64,000 nt of DNA from Ajuga chamaepitys (taxonomy: Eukaryota > Streptophyta > Magnoliopsida > Lamiales > Lamiaceae). The DNA lies in the NCBI GenBank assembly GCA_958295605.1, contig OY282506.1, positions 34,056,251 to 34,120,250 of the forward strand. Reading direction: 5' to 3'. The notes under the pieces were generated by a model. That model saw nothing but the letters and a program-made list of their open reading frames with translations, was not told the origin of the DNA and made no database searches. Both the position numbers and the translations under genes were made by a program. Shown piece after piece: positions 47,158-60,509 of the stretch (positions are counted from its first letter, which is position 1; the number at the start of each line of letters is the position of its first letter).

Positions 47158-49557
47158 GATTAGAGAAGCCGAATTAGGTCAAATGGAAGACTTGTTCATC
47201 CGAGAAGTCAATTGGGGTCAAATACAAGCCTTAATGATTCGAGAAGTCGAATCGAGTCAAATAGTTGGTGGTTCTTGGTCCGAGAAGCCGAATGGGGTCA
47301 CATTGTGCGTACTTGGTGACTTGATAAAACAAACGGATCAAGTTATGGATACTTGTTGATAAGAGAAGCCGAATTAGGTCAAATGGAAGACTTGTTGATC
47401 CGAGAAGTCAATTGGGGTCAAAGACAAGCCTTAATGATTCGAGAAGTTGAATCGAGTCCAATAGTTGGTGGTTGTTGATTTGAGAAGCCGAATTGGGTCC
47501 CATTGTGCATACTTGGTGACTTGATAAAACAAACGGATCAAGTTATGGATACTTGTTGATTAGAGAAGCCGAATTGGGTCAAATGGAAGACTTGTTGATC
47601 CAAGAAGTCAATTGGGGTCAAATACAAGCCTTAATGATTCGAGAAGTCGAATCGAGTCAAATAGTTGGTGGTTCTTGATCCGAGAATCAAAATCGGGTCA
47701 CATTGTGCGTACTTGGTGACTTGATAAAACAAACGGATCAAGTTATGGATACTTGTTGATAAGAGAAGCCGAATTAGGTCAAATGGAAGACTTGTTGATC
47801 CGAGAAGTCAATTGGGGTCAAATACAAGCCTTAATGATTCGAGAAGTCGAATCGAGCCAAATAGTTGGTGGTTCTTGATCCGAGAAGCCGAATTCGGTCA
47901 GATTGTGCGTACTTGGTGACTTGATAAAATAAACGGATCAAGTTATGGATACTTGTTGATTAGAGAAGCCGAATTAGGTCAAATGGAAGACTTGTTGATC
48001 TGAGAAGTCAATTGGGGTCAAATACAAGCCTTAATGATTCGAGAAGTTGAATCAAGTCAAATAGTTGATGGTTCTTGATCCGAGAAGCCGAATTGAGTCA
48101 CATTGTGCGTACTTGGTGACTTGATAAAACAAACGGATCAAGTTATGGATACTTGTTGATTAGAGAAGCCGAATTGGGTCAAATGGAAGACTTGTTGATC
48201 CAAGAAGTTAATTGGGGTCAAATACAAGCCTTAATGATTCGAGAAGTCGAATCGAGTCAAATAGTTGGTGGTTCTTGGTCCGAGAAGCCGAATGGGGTCA
48301 CATTGTGCGTACTTGGTGACTTGATAAAACAAACGGATCAAGTTATGGATACTTGTTGATTAGAGAAGCCGAATTGGGTCAAATGGAAGACTTGTTGATC
48401 CGAGAAGTCAATTGGGGTCAAATACAAGCCTTAATGATTCGAGAAGTCGAATCGAGTCAAATAGTTGGTGGTTCTTGGTCCGAGAAGCCGAATGGGGTCA
48501 CATTGTGCGTACTTGGTGACTTGATAAAACAAACGGATCAAGTTATGGATACTTGTTGATAAGAGAAGCCGAATTAGGTCAAATGGAAGACTTGTTGATC
48601 CGAGAAGTCAATTGGGGTCAAATACAAGCCTTAATGATTCGAGAAGTCGAATCGAGTCAAATAGTTGGTGGTTCTTGATCCGAGAATCAGAATTGGGTCA
48701 CATTGTGCGTACTTCGTGACTTGATAAAACAAACGGATCAAGTTATGGATACTTGTTGATAAGAGAAGTCGAATTAGGTCAAATGGAAGACTTGTTGATC
48801 CGAGAAGTCAATTGGGGTCAAATACAAGCCTTAATGATTCGAGAAGTCGAATCGAGTCAAATAGTTGGTGGTTCTTGATCCGAGAAGCCGAATTGGGTCA
48901 GATTGTGCGTACTTGGTGACTTGATAAAATAAACGGATCAAGTTATGGATACTTGTTGATTAGAGAAGCCGAATTAGGTCAAATGGAAGACTTGTTGATC
49001 CGAGAAGTCAATTGGGGTCAAATACAAGCCTTAATGATTCGAGAAGTCGAATCGAGTAAAATAGTTGGTGGTTCTTGGTCCGAGAAGCCGAATTGGGTGA
49101 CATTGTGCGTACTTGGTGACTTGATAAAACAAACGGATCAAGTTATGGATACTTGTTGATTAGAGAAGCCGAATTAGGTCAAATGGAAGACTTGTTGATC
49201 CGAGAAGTCAATTGGGGTCAAATACAAGCCTTAATGATTCGAGAAGTCGAATCGAGTCAAATAGTTGGTGGTTCTTGATCCGAGAAGCCGAATTGGGTCA
49301 GATTGTGCGTACTTGGTGACTTGATAAAATAAACGGATCAAGTTATGGATACTTGTTGATTAGAGAAGCCGAATTAGGTCAAATGGAAGACTTGTTGATC
49401 CGAGAAGTCAATTGGGGTCAAATACAACCCTTAATGATTCGAGAAGTCGAATCGAGTAAAATAGTTGGTGGTTCTTGGTCCGAGAAGCCGAATTGGGTCA
49501 CATTGTGCGTACTTGGTGACTTGATAAAACAAACGGATCAAGTTATGGATACTTGTT
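47158..49557. repeat. 12-unit HOR, 2400 bp
   Basis: Order: TTGTTCATCC/AATGGGG unit, GATAAG/CAAAGAC, AATCAAAATCGG, GAGCCAAAT/ATTCGGTC, GATCTGAG, two AATGGGG units, GATAAG/GAATCAG, GATAAG/AAGTCG, GTAAAATAG, GGTCAGATTG, GTAAAATAG. The first seven units recur at a 2400-bp offset from 49558. Confidence 0.78.
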
Positions 49558-52500
49558 GATTAGAGAAGCCGAATTAGGTCAAATGGAAGACTTGTTCATC
49601 CGAGAAGTCAATTGGGGTCAAATACAAGCCTTAATGATTCGAGAAGTCGAATCGAGTCAAATAGTTGGTGGTTCTTGGTCCGAGAAGCCGAATGGGGTCA
49701 CATTGTGCGTACTTGGTGACTTGATAAAACAAACGGATCAAGTTATGGATACTTGTTGATAAGAGAAGCCGAATTAGGTCAAATGGAAGACTTGTTGATC
49801 CGAGAAGTCAATTGGGGTCAAAGACAAGCCTTAATGATTCGAGAAGTTGAATCGAGTCCAATAGTTGGTGGTTGTTGATTTGAGAAGCCGAATTGGGTCC
49901 CATTGTGCATACTTGGTGACTTGATAAAACAAACGGATCAAGTTATGGATACTTGTTGATTAGAGAAGCCGAATTGGGTCAAATGGAAGACTTGTTGATC
50001 CAAGAAGTCAATTGGGGTCAAATACAAGCCTTAATGATTCGAGAAGTCGAATCGAGTCAAATAGTTGGTGGTTCTTGATCCGAGAATCAAAATCGGGTCA
50101 CATTGTGCGTACTTGGTGACTTGATAAAACAAACGGATCAAGTTATGGATACTTGTTGATAAGAGAAGCCGAATTAGGTCAAATGGAAGACTTGTTGATC
50201 CGAGAAGTCAATTGGGGTCAAATACAAGCCTTAATGATTCGAGAAGTCGAATCGAGCCAAATAGTTGGTGGTTCTTGATCCGAGAAGCCGAATTCGGTCA
50301 GATTGTGCGTACTTGGTGACTTGATAAAATAAACGGATCAAGTTATGGATACTTGTTGATTAGAGAAGCCGAATTAGGTCAAATGGAAGACTTGTTGATC
50401 TGAGAAGTCAATTGGGGTCAAATACAAGCCTTAATGATTCGAGAAGTTGAATCAAGTCAAATAGTTGATGGTTCTTGATCCGAGAAGCCGAATTGAGTCA
50501 CATTGTGCGTACTTGGTGACTTGATAAAACAAACGGATCAATTTATGGATACTTGTTGATTAGAGAAGCCGAATTGGGTCAAATGGAAGACTTGTTGATC
50601 CAAGAAGTTAATTGGGGTCAAATACAAGCCTTAATGATTCGAGAAGTCGAATCGAGTCAAATAGTTGGTGGTTCTTGGTCCGAGAAGCCGAATGGGGTCA
50701 CATTGTGCGTACTTGGTGACTTGATAAAACAAACGGATCAAGTTATGGATACTTGTTGATTAGAGAAGCCGAATTGGGTCAAATGGAAGACTTGTTGATC
50801 CGAGAAGTCAATTGGGGTCAAATACAAGCCTTAATGATTCGAGAAGTCGAATCGAGTCAAATAGTTGGTGGTTCTTGGTCCAAGAAGCCGAATGGGGTCA
50901 CATTGTGCGTACTTGGTGACTTGATAAAACAAACGGATCAAGTTATGGATACTTGTTGATAAGAGAAGCCGAATTAGGTCAAATGGAAGACTTGTTGATC
51001 CGAGAAGTCAATTGGGGTCAAATACAAGCCTTAATGATTCGAGAAGTCGAATCGAGTCAAATAGTTGGTGGTTCTTGATCCGAGAAGCTGAATTGGGTCA
51101 CATTGTGCGTACTTGGTGACTTGATAAAATAAACGGATCAAGTTATGGATACTTGTTGATTAGAGAAGCCGAATTAGGTCAAATGGAAGACTTGTTGATC
51201 TGAGAAGTCAATTGGGGTCAAATACAAGCCTTAATGATTCGAGAAGTCGAATCGAGTCAAATAGTTGGTGGTTCTTGATCCGAGAAGCCGAATTGAGTCA
51301 CATTGTGCGTACTTGGTGACTTGATAAAACAAACGGATCAAGTTGTGCATACTTGTTGATTAGAGAAGTCGAATTAGGTCAAATGGAAGACTTGTTGATC
51401 CGAGAAGTCAATCGGAGTCAAAGACAAGCCTTAATGATTCGAGAAGTTGAATCGAGTCCAATAGTTGGTGGTTGTTGATTTGAGAAGCCGAATTGGGTCC
51501 CATTGTGCATACTTGGTGACTTGATAAAACAAACGGATCAAGTTATGGATACTTGTTGATTAGAGAAGCCGAATTGGGTCAAATGGAAGACTTGTTGATC
51601 CAAGAAGTTAATTGGGGTCAAATTCAAGCCTTCATGAATCGAGAAGTCGAATCGAGTCAAATAGTTGGTGGTTCTTGGTCCGAGAAGCCGAATTGGGTCA
51701 CATTGTGCGTACTTGGTGACTTGATAAAACAAACGGATCAAGTTATGGATACTTGTTGATTAGAGAAGCCGAATTAGGTCAAATGGAAGACTTGTTGATC
51801 CGAGAAGTCAATTGGGGTCAAATACAAGCCTTAATGATTCGAGAAGTCGAATCGAGTCAAATAGTTGGTGGTTCTTGATCCGAGAAGCCGAATTGGGTCA
51901 GATTGTGCGTACTTGGTGACTTGATAAAATAAACGGATCAAGTTATGGATACTTGTTGATTAGAGAAGCCGAATTAGGTCAAATGGAAGACTTGTTGATC
52001 CGAGAAGTCAATTGGGGTCAAATACAAGCCTTAATGATTCGAGAAGTCGAATCGAGTAAAATAGTTGGTGGTTCTTGGTCCGAGAAGCCGAATTGGGTCA
52101 CATTGTGCGTACTTGGTGACTTGATAAAACAAACGGATCAAGTTATGGATACTTGTTGATTAGAGAAGCCGAATTAGGTCAAATGGAAGACTTGTTGATC
52201 CGAGAAGTCAATTGGGGTCAAATACAAGCCTTAATGATTCGAGAAGTCGAATCGAGTCAAATAGTTGGTGGTTCTTGGTCCGAGAAGCCGAATGGGGTCA
52301 CATTGTGCGTACTTGGTGACTTGATAAAACAAACGGATCAAGTTATGGATACTTGTTGATAAGAGAAGCCGAATTAGGTCAAATGGAAGACTTGTTGATC
52401 CGAGAAGTCAATTGGGGTCAAAGACAAGCCTTAATGATTCGAGAAGTTGAATCGAGTCCAATAGTTGGTGGTTGTTGATTTGAGAAGCCGAATTGGGTCC

Positions 52501-52757
52501 CATTGTGCATACTTGGTGACTTGATAAAACAAACGGATCAAGTTATGGATACTTGTTGATTAGAGAAGCCGAATTGGGTCAAATGGAAGACTTGTTGATC
52601 CAAGAAGTTAATTGGGGTCAAATTCAAGCCTTCATGATTCGAGAAGTCGAATCGAGTCAAATAGTTGGTGGTTCTTGGTCCGAGAAGCCGAATTGGGTCA
52701 CATTGTGCGTACTTGGTGACTTGATAAAACAAACGGATCAAGTTATGGATACTTGTT
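49558..52757. repeat. 16-unit HOR copy A, 3200 bp
   Basis: Starts with the same seven units as the 12-unit HOR, then GATAAG/CTGAATT, GATCTGAG/AATTGAG, CAAAGAC, TTCATGAATC, GGTCAGATTG, GTAAAATAG, AATGGGG, GATAAG/CAAAGAC and TTCATGATTC units. Rare variants shared with copy B include CAATTTATGG at 50539-50548 and GGTCCAAGAAGCC at 50878-50890. The one difference I noticed is C at 51413 (CAATCGGAG). Confidence 0.85.
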
Positions 52758-55700
52758 GATTAGAGAAGCCGAATTAGGTCAAATGGAAGACTTGTTCATC
52801 CGAGAAGTCAATTGGGGTCAAATACAAGCCTTAATGATTCGAGAAGTCGAATCGAGTCAAATAGTTGGTGGTTCTTGGTCCGAGAAGCCGAATGGGGTCA
52901 CATTGTGCGTACTTGGTGACTTGATAAAACAAACGGATCAAGTTATGGATACTTGTTGATAAGAGAAGCCGAATTAGGTCAAATGGAAGACTTGTTGATC
53001 CGAGAAGTCAATTGGGGTCAAAGACAAGCCTTAATGATTCGAGAAGTTGAATCGAGTCCAATAGTTGGTGGTTGTTGATTTGAGAAGCCGAATTGGGTCC
53101 CATTGTGCATACTTGGTGACTTGATAAAACAAACGGATCAAGTTATGGATACTTGTTGATTAGAGAAGCCGAATTGGGTCAAATGGAAGACTTGTTGATC
53201 CAAGAAGTCAATTGGGGTCAAATACAAGCCTTAATGATTCGAGAAGTCGAATCGAGTCAAATAGTTGGTGGTTCTTGATCCGAGAATCAAAATCGGGTCA
53301 CATTGTGCGTACTTGGTGACTTGATAAAACAAACGGATCAAGTTATGGATACTTGTTGATAAGAGAAGCCGAATTAGGTCAAATGGAAGACTTGTTGATC
53401 CGAGAAGTCAATTGGGGTCAAATACAAGCCTTAATGATTCGAGAAGTCGAATCGAGCCAAATAGTTGGTGGTTCTTGATCCGAGAAGCCGAATTCGGTCA
53501 GATTGTGCGTACTTGGTGACTTGATAAAATAAACGGATCAAGTTATGGATACTTGTTGATTAGAGAAGCCGAATTAGGTCAAATGGAAGACTTGTTGATC
53601 TGAGAAGTCAATTGGGGTCAAATACAAGCCTTAATGATTCGAGAAGTTGAATCAAGTCAAATAGTTGATGGTTCTTGATCCGAGAAGCCGAATTGAGTCA
53701 CATTGTGCGTACTTGGTGACTTGATAAAACAAACGGATCAATTTATGGATACTTGTTGATTAGAGAAGCCGAATTGGGTCAAATGGAAGACTTGTTGATC
53801 CAAGAAGTTAATTGGGGTCAAATACAAGCCTTAATGATTCGAGAAGTCGAATCGAGTCAAATAGTTGGTGGTTCTTGGTCCGAGAAGCCGAATGGGGTCA
53901 CATTGTGCGTACTTGGTGACTTGATAAAACAAACGGATCAAGTTATGGATACTTGTTGATTAGAGAAGCCGAATTGGGTCAAATGGAAGACTTGTTGATC
54001 CGAGAAGTCAATTGGGGTCAAATACAAGCCTTAATGATTCGAGAAGTCGAATCGAGTCAAATAGTTGGTGGTTCTTGGTCCAAGAAGCCGAATGGGGTCA
54101 CATTGTGCGTACTTGGTGACTTGATAAAACAAACGGATCAAGTTATGGATACTTGTTGATAAGAGAAGCCGAATTAGGTCAAATGGAAGACTTGTTGATC
54201 CGAGAAGTCAATTGGGGTCAAATACAAGCCTTAATGATTCGAGAAGTCGAATCGAGTCAAATAGTTGGTGGTTCTTGATCCGAGAAGCTGAATTGGGTCA
54301 CATTGTGCGTACTTGGTGACTTGATAAAATAAACGGATCAAGTTATGGATACTTGTTGATTAGAGAAGCCGAATTAGGTCAAATGGAAGACTTGTTGATC
54401 TGAGAAGTCAATTGGGGTCAAATACAAGCCTTAATGATTCGAGAAGTCGAATCGAGTCAAATAGTTGGTGGTTCTTGATCCGAGAAGCCGAATTGAGTCA
54501 CATTGTGCGTACTTGGTGACTTGATAAAACAAACGGATCAAGTTGTGCATACTTGTTGATTAGAGAAGTCGAATTAGGTCAAATGGAAGACTTGTTGATC
54601 CGAGAAGTCAATTGGAGTCAAAGACAAGCCTTAATGATTCGAGAAGTTGAATCGAGTCCAATAGTTGGTGGTTGTTGATTTGAGAAGCCGAATTGGGTCC
54701 CATTGTGCATACTTGGTGACTTGATAAAACAAACGGATCAAGTTATGGATACTTGTTGATTAGAGAAGCCGAATTGGGTCAAATGGAAGACTTGTTGATC
54801 CAAGAAGTTAATTGGGGTCAAATTCAAGCCTTCATGAATCGAGAAGTCGAATCGAGTCAAATAGTTGGTGGTTCTTGGTCCGAGAAGCCGAATTGGGTCA
54901 CATTGTGCGTACTTGGTGACTTGATAAAACAAACGGATCAAGTTATGGATACTTGTTGATTAGAGAAGCCGAATTAGGTCAAATGGAAGACTTGTTGATC
55001 CGAGAAGTCAATTGGGGTCAAATACAAGCCTTAATGATTCGAGAAGTCGAATCGAGTCAAATAGTTGGTGGTTCTTGATCCGAGAAGCCGAATTGGGTCA
55101 GATTGTGCGTACTTGGTGACTTGATAAAATAAACGGATCAAGTTATGGATACTTGTTGATTAGAGAAGCCGAATTAGGTCAAATGGAAGACTTGTTGATC
55201 CGAGAAGTCAATTGGGGTCAAATACAAGCCTTAATGATTCGAGAAGTCGAATCGAGTAAAATAGTTGGTGGTTCTTGGTCCGAGAAGCCGAATTGGGTCA
55301 CATTGTGCGTACTTGGTGACTTGATAAAACAAACGGATCAAGTTATGGATACTTGTTGATTAGAGAAGCCGAATTAGGTCAAATGGAAGACTTGTTGATC
55401 CGAGAAGTCAATTGGGGTCAAATACAAGCCTTAATGATTCGAGAAGTCGAATCGAGTCAAATAGTTGGTGGTTCTTGGTCCGAGAAGCCGAATGGGGTCA
55501 CATTGTGCGTACTTGGTGACTTGATAAAACAAACGGATCAAGTTATGGATACTTGTTGATAAGAGAAGCCGAATTAGGTCAAATGGAAGACTTGTTGATC
55601 CGAGAAGTCAATTGGGGTCAAAGACAAGCCTTAATGATTCGAGAAGTTGAATCGAGTCCAATAGTTGGTGGTTGTTGATTTGAGAAGCCGAATTGGGTCC

Positions 55701-55957
55701 CATTGTGCATACTTGGTGACTTGATAAAACAAACGGATCAAGTTATGGATACTTGTTGATTAGAGAAGCCGAATTGGGTCAAATGGAAGACTTGTTGATC
55801 CAAGAAGTTAATTGGGGTCAAATTCAAGCCTTCATGATTCGAGAAGTCGAATCGAGTCAAATAGTTGGTGGTTCTTGGTCCGAGAAGCCGAATTGGGTCA
55901 CATTGTGCGTACTTGGTGACTTGATAAAACAAACGGATCAAGTTATGGATACTTGTT
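52758..55957. repeat. 16-unit HOR copy B, 3200 bp
   Basis: Same order as copy A at an exact 3200-bp offset, with T at 54613 where copy A has C at 51413. The order starts again at 55958 (TTGTTCATCC unit, GATAAG/CAAAGAC unit), then jumps to a TTCATGATTC unit at 56358, so a third copy was truncated or rearranged. Confidence 0.85.
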
Positions 55958-56957
55958 GATTAGAGAAGCCGAATTAGGTCAAATGGAAGACTTGTTCATC
56001 CGAGAAGTCAATTGGGGTCAAATACAAGCCTTAATGATTCGAGAAGTCGAATCGAGTCAAATAGTTGGTGGTTCTTGGTCCGAGAAGCCGAATGGGGTCA
56101 CATTGTGCGTACTTGGTGACTTGATAAAACAAACGGATCAAGTTATGGATACTTGTTGATAAGAGAAGCCGAATTAGGTCAAATGGAAGACTTGTTGATC
56201 CGAGAAGTCAATTGGGGTCAAAGACAAGCCTTAATGATTCGAGAAGTTGAATCGAGTCCAATAGTTGGTGGTTGTTGATTTGAGAAGCCGAATTGGGTCC
56301 CATTGTGCATACTTGGTGACTTGATAAAACAAACGGATCAAGTTATGGATACTTGTTGATTAGAGAAGCCGAATTGGGTCAAATGGAAGACTTGTTGATC
56401 CAAGAAGTTAATTGGGGTCAAATTCAAGCCTTCATGATTCGAGAAGTCGAATCGAGTCAAATAGTTGGTGGTTCTTGGTCCGAGAAGCCGAATTGGGTCA
56501 CATTGTGCGTACTTGGTGACTTGATAAAACAAACGGATCAAGTTATGGATACTTGTTGATTAGAGAAGCCGAATTAGGTCAAATGGAAGACTTGTTGATC
56601 CGAGAAGTCAATTGGGGTCAAATACAAGCCTTAATGATTCGAGAAGTCGAATCGAGTCAAATAGTTGGTGGTTCTTGATCCGAGAATCAGAATTGGGTCA
56701 CATTGTGCGTACTTCGTGACTTGATAAAACAAACGGATCAAGTTATGGATACTTGTTGATAAGAGAAGTCGAATTAGGTCAAATGGAAGACTTGTTGATC
56801 CGAGAAGTCAATTGGGGTCAAATACAAGCCTTAATGATTCGAGAAGTCGAATCGAGTCAAATAGTTGGTGGTTCTTGATCCGAGAAGCCGAATTGGGCCA
56901 GATTGTGCGTACTTGGTGACTTGATAAAATAAACGGATCAAGTTATGGATACTTGTT

Positions 56958-58357
56958 GATTAGAGAAGCCGAATTAGGTCAAATGGAAGACTTGTTGATC
57001 CGAGAAGTCAATTGGGGTCAAATACAAGCCTTAATGATTCGAGAAGTCGAATCGAGTAAAATAGTTGGTGGTTCTTGGTCCGAGAAGCCGAATTGGGTCA
57101 CATTGTGCGTACTTGGTGACTTGATAAAACAAACGGATCAAGTTATGGATACTTGTTGATTAGAGAAGCCGAATTAGGTCAAATGGAAGACTTGTTGATC
57201 CGAGAAGTCAATTGGGGTCAAATACAAGCCTTAATGATTCGAGAAGTCGAATCGAGTCAAATAGTTGGTGGTTCTTGATCCGAGAAGCCGAATTGGGTCA
57301 GATTGTGCGTACTTGGTGACTTGATAAAATAAACGGATCAAGTTATGGATACTTGTTGATTAGAGAAGCCGAATTAGGTCAAATGGAAGACTTGTTGATC
57401 CGAGAAGTCAATTGGGGTCAAATACAAGCCTTAATGATTCGAGAAGTCGAATCGAGTAAAATAGTTGGTGGTTCTTGGTCCGAGAAGCCGAATTGGGTCA
57501 CATTGTGCGTACTTGGTGACTTGATAAAACAAACGGATCAAGTTATGGATACTTGTTGATTAGAGAAGCCGAATTAGGTCAAATGGAAGACTTGTTCATC
57601 CGAGAAGTCAATTGGGGTCAAATACAAGCCTTAATCATTCGAGAAGTCGAATCGAGTCAAATAGTTGGTGGTTCTTGGTCCGAGAAGCCGAATGGGGTCA
57701 CATTGTGCGTACTTGGTGACTTGATAAAATAAACGGATCAAGTTATGGATACTTGTTGATTAGAGAAGCCGAATTAGGTCAAATGGAAGACTTGTTGATC
57801 CGAGAAGTCAATTGGGGTCAAATACAAGCCTTAATGATTCGAGAAGTCGAATCGAGTAAAATAGTTGGTGGTTCTTGGTCCGAGAAGCCGAATTGGGTCA
57901 CATTGTGCGTACTTGGTGACTTGATAAAACAAACGGATCAAGTTATGGATACTTGTTGATTAGAGAAGCCGAATTAGGTCAAATGGAAGACTTGTTCATC
58001 CGAGAAGTCAATTGGGGTCAAATACAAGTCTTAATGATTCGAGAAGTCGAATCGAGTCAAATAGTTGGTGGTTCTTGATCCGAGAAGCCGAATTGGGTCA
58101 GATTTTGCGTACTTGGTGACTTGATAAAATAAACGGATCAAGTTATGGATACTTGTTGATTAGAGAAGCCGAATTAGGTCAAATGGAAGACTTGTTGATC
58201 CGAGAAGTCAATTGGGGTCAAATACAAGCCTTAATGATTCGAGAAGTCGAATCGAGTAAAATAGTTGGTAGTTCTTGGTCCGAGAAGCCGAATTGGGTCA
58301 CATTGTGCGTACTTGGTGACTTGATAAAACAAACGGATCAAGTTATGGATACTTGTT
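56958..58357. repeat. 400-bp dimer run (3.5 copies)
   Basis: GTAAAATAG/GGTCC units at 56958, 57358, 57758 and 58158 alternate with GATTAGAG/AATTAG units at 57158, 57558 and 57958. The intervening units differ (GGTCAGATTG; TTGTTCATCC with TTAATCATTC; TTGTTCATCC with CAAGTCTT and CAGATTTTGCG), so the run is not perfectly homogenised. Confidence 0.75.
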
Positions 58358-59421
58358 GATTAGAGAAGCCGAATTGGGTCAAATGGAAGACTTGTTGATC
58401 CGAGAAGTCAATTGGGGTCAAATACAAGCCTTAATGATTCGAGAAGTCGAATCGAGTCAAATAGTTGGTGGTTCTTGATCCGAGAATCAGAATCGGGTCA
58501 CATTGTGCGTACTTGGTGACTTGATAAAACAAACGGATCAAGTTATGGATACTTGTTGATAAGAGAAGCCGAATTAGGTCAAATGGAAGACTTGTTGATC
58601 CGAGAAGTCAATTGGGGTCAAATACAAGCCTTAATGATTCGAGAAGTCGAATCGAGTCAAATAGTTGGTGGTTCTTGATCCGAGAAGCCGAATTGGGTCA
58701 GATTGTGCGTACTTGGTGACTTGATAAAACAAACGGATCAAGTTATGGATACTTGTTGATAAGAGAAGCCGAATTAGGTCAAATGGAAGACTTGTTGATC
58801 CGGGAAGTCAATTGGGGTCAAATACAAGCCTTAATGATTCGAGAAGTCGAATCGAGTCAAATAGTTGGTGGTTCTTGATCCGAGAATCAGAATTGGGTCA
58901 CATTGTGCGTACTTCGTGACTTGATAAAACAAACGGATCAAGTTATATATACTTGTTGATAAGAGAAGTCGAATTAGGTCAAATGGAAGACTTGTTGATC
59001 CGAGAAGTCAATTGGGGTCAAATACAAGCCTTAATGATTCGAGAAGTCGAATCGAGTCAAATAGTTGGTGGTTCTTGATCCGAGAAGCCGAATTGGGTCA
59101 CATTGTGCGTACTTGGTGACTTGATAAAACAAACGGATCAAGTTATGGATACTTGTTGATTAGAGAAGCCGAATTGGGTCAAATGGAAGACTTGTTGATC
59201 CAAGAAGTCAATTGGGGTCAATTACAAGCCTTAATGATTCGAGAAGTCGAATCGAGTCAAATAGTTGGTGGTTGTTGATTTGAGAAGCCGAATTGGGTCC
59301 CATTGTGCGTACTTGGTTACTTGATAAAACAAACGGATCAAGTTATGGATACTTGTTGATAAGAAAAGTCGAATTAGGTCAAATGGAAGACTTGTTGATC
59401 CGAGAAGTCAATTGGGGTCAA

Positions 59422-59423
59422 AA
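59422..59423. other. Private 1-bp deletion
   Basis: GGTCAAATACAAG reads GGTCAAAACAAG (T lost). Not seen elsewhere. Confidence 0.85.
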
Positions 59424-60507
59424 CAAGCCTTAATGATTCGAGAAGTCGAATCGAGTCAAATAGTTGGTGGTTCTTGATCTGAGAAGCCGAATTGGGTCAG
59501 ATTGTGCGTACTTGGTGACTTGATAAAACAAACGGATCAAGTTATGGATACTTGTTGATTAGAGAAGCCGAATTGGGTCAAATGGAGGACTTGTTGATCC
59601 AAGAAGTCAATTGGGGTCAAATACAAGCCTTAATGATTCGAGAAGTCGAATCGAGTCAAATAGTTGGTGGTTCTTGGTCCGAGAAGCCGAATTGGGTCAC
59701 ATTGTGCGTACTTGGTGACTTGATAAAACAAACGGATCAAGTTATGGATACTTGTTGATTAGAGAAGCCGAATTAGGTCAAATGGAAGACTTGTTGATCC
59801 GAGAAGTCAATTGGGGTCAAATACAAGCCTTAATGATTCGAGAAGTCGAATCGAGTCAAATAGTTGGTGGTTCTTGATCCGAGAATCAGAATTGGGTCAC
59901 ATTGTGCGTACTTCGTGACTTGATAAAACAAACGAATCAAGTTATGGATACTTGTTGATAAGAGAAGTCGAATTAGGTCAAATGGAAGACTTGTTGATCC
60001 GAGAAGTCAATTGGGGTCAAATACAAGCCTTAATGATTCGAGAAGTCGAATCGAGTCAAATAGTTGGTGGTTCTTGATCCGAGAAGCCGAATTGGGTCAG
60101 ATTGTGCGTACTTGGTGACTTGATAAAACAAACGGATCAAGTTATGGATACTTGTTGATTAGAGAAGCCGAATTGGGTCAAATGGAGGACTTGTTGATCC
60201 AAGAAGTCAATTGGGGTCAAATACAAGCCTTAATGATTCGAGAAGTCGAATCGAGTCAAATAGTTGGTGGTTCTTGGTCCGAGAAGCCGAATTGGGTCAC
60301 ATTGTGCGTACTTGGTGACTTGATAAAACAAACGGATCAAGTTATGGATACTTGTTGATTAGAGAAGCCGAATTAGGTCAAATGGAAGACTTGTTGATCC
60401 GAGAAGTCAATTGGGGTCAAATACAAGCCTTAATGATTCGAGAAGTCGAATCGAGTCAAATAGTTGGTGGTTCTTGATCCGAGAAGCCGAATTGGGTCAG
60501 ATTGTGC

Positions 60508-60509
60508 GA
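60508..60509. other. Private 1-bp deletion
   Basis: TGTGCGTACTTGG reads TGTGCGACTTGG (T lost). Not seen elsewhere. Confidence 0.85.
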
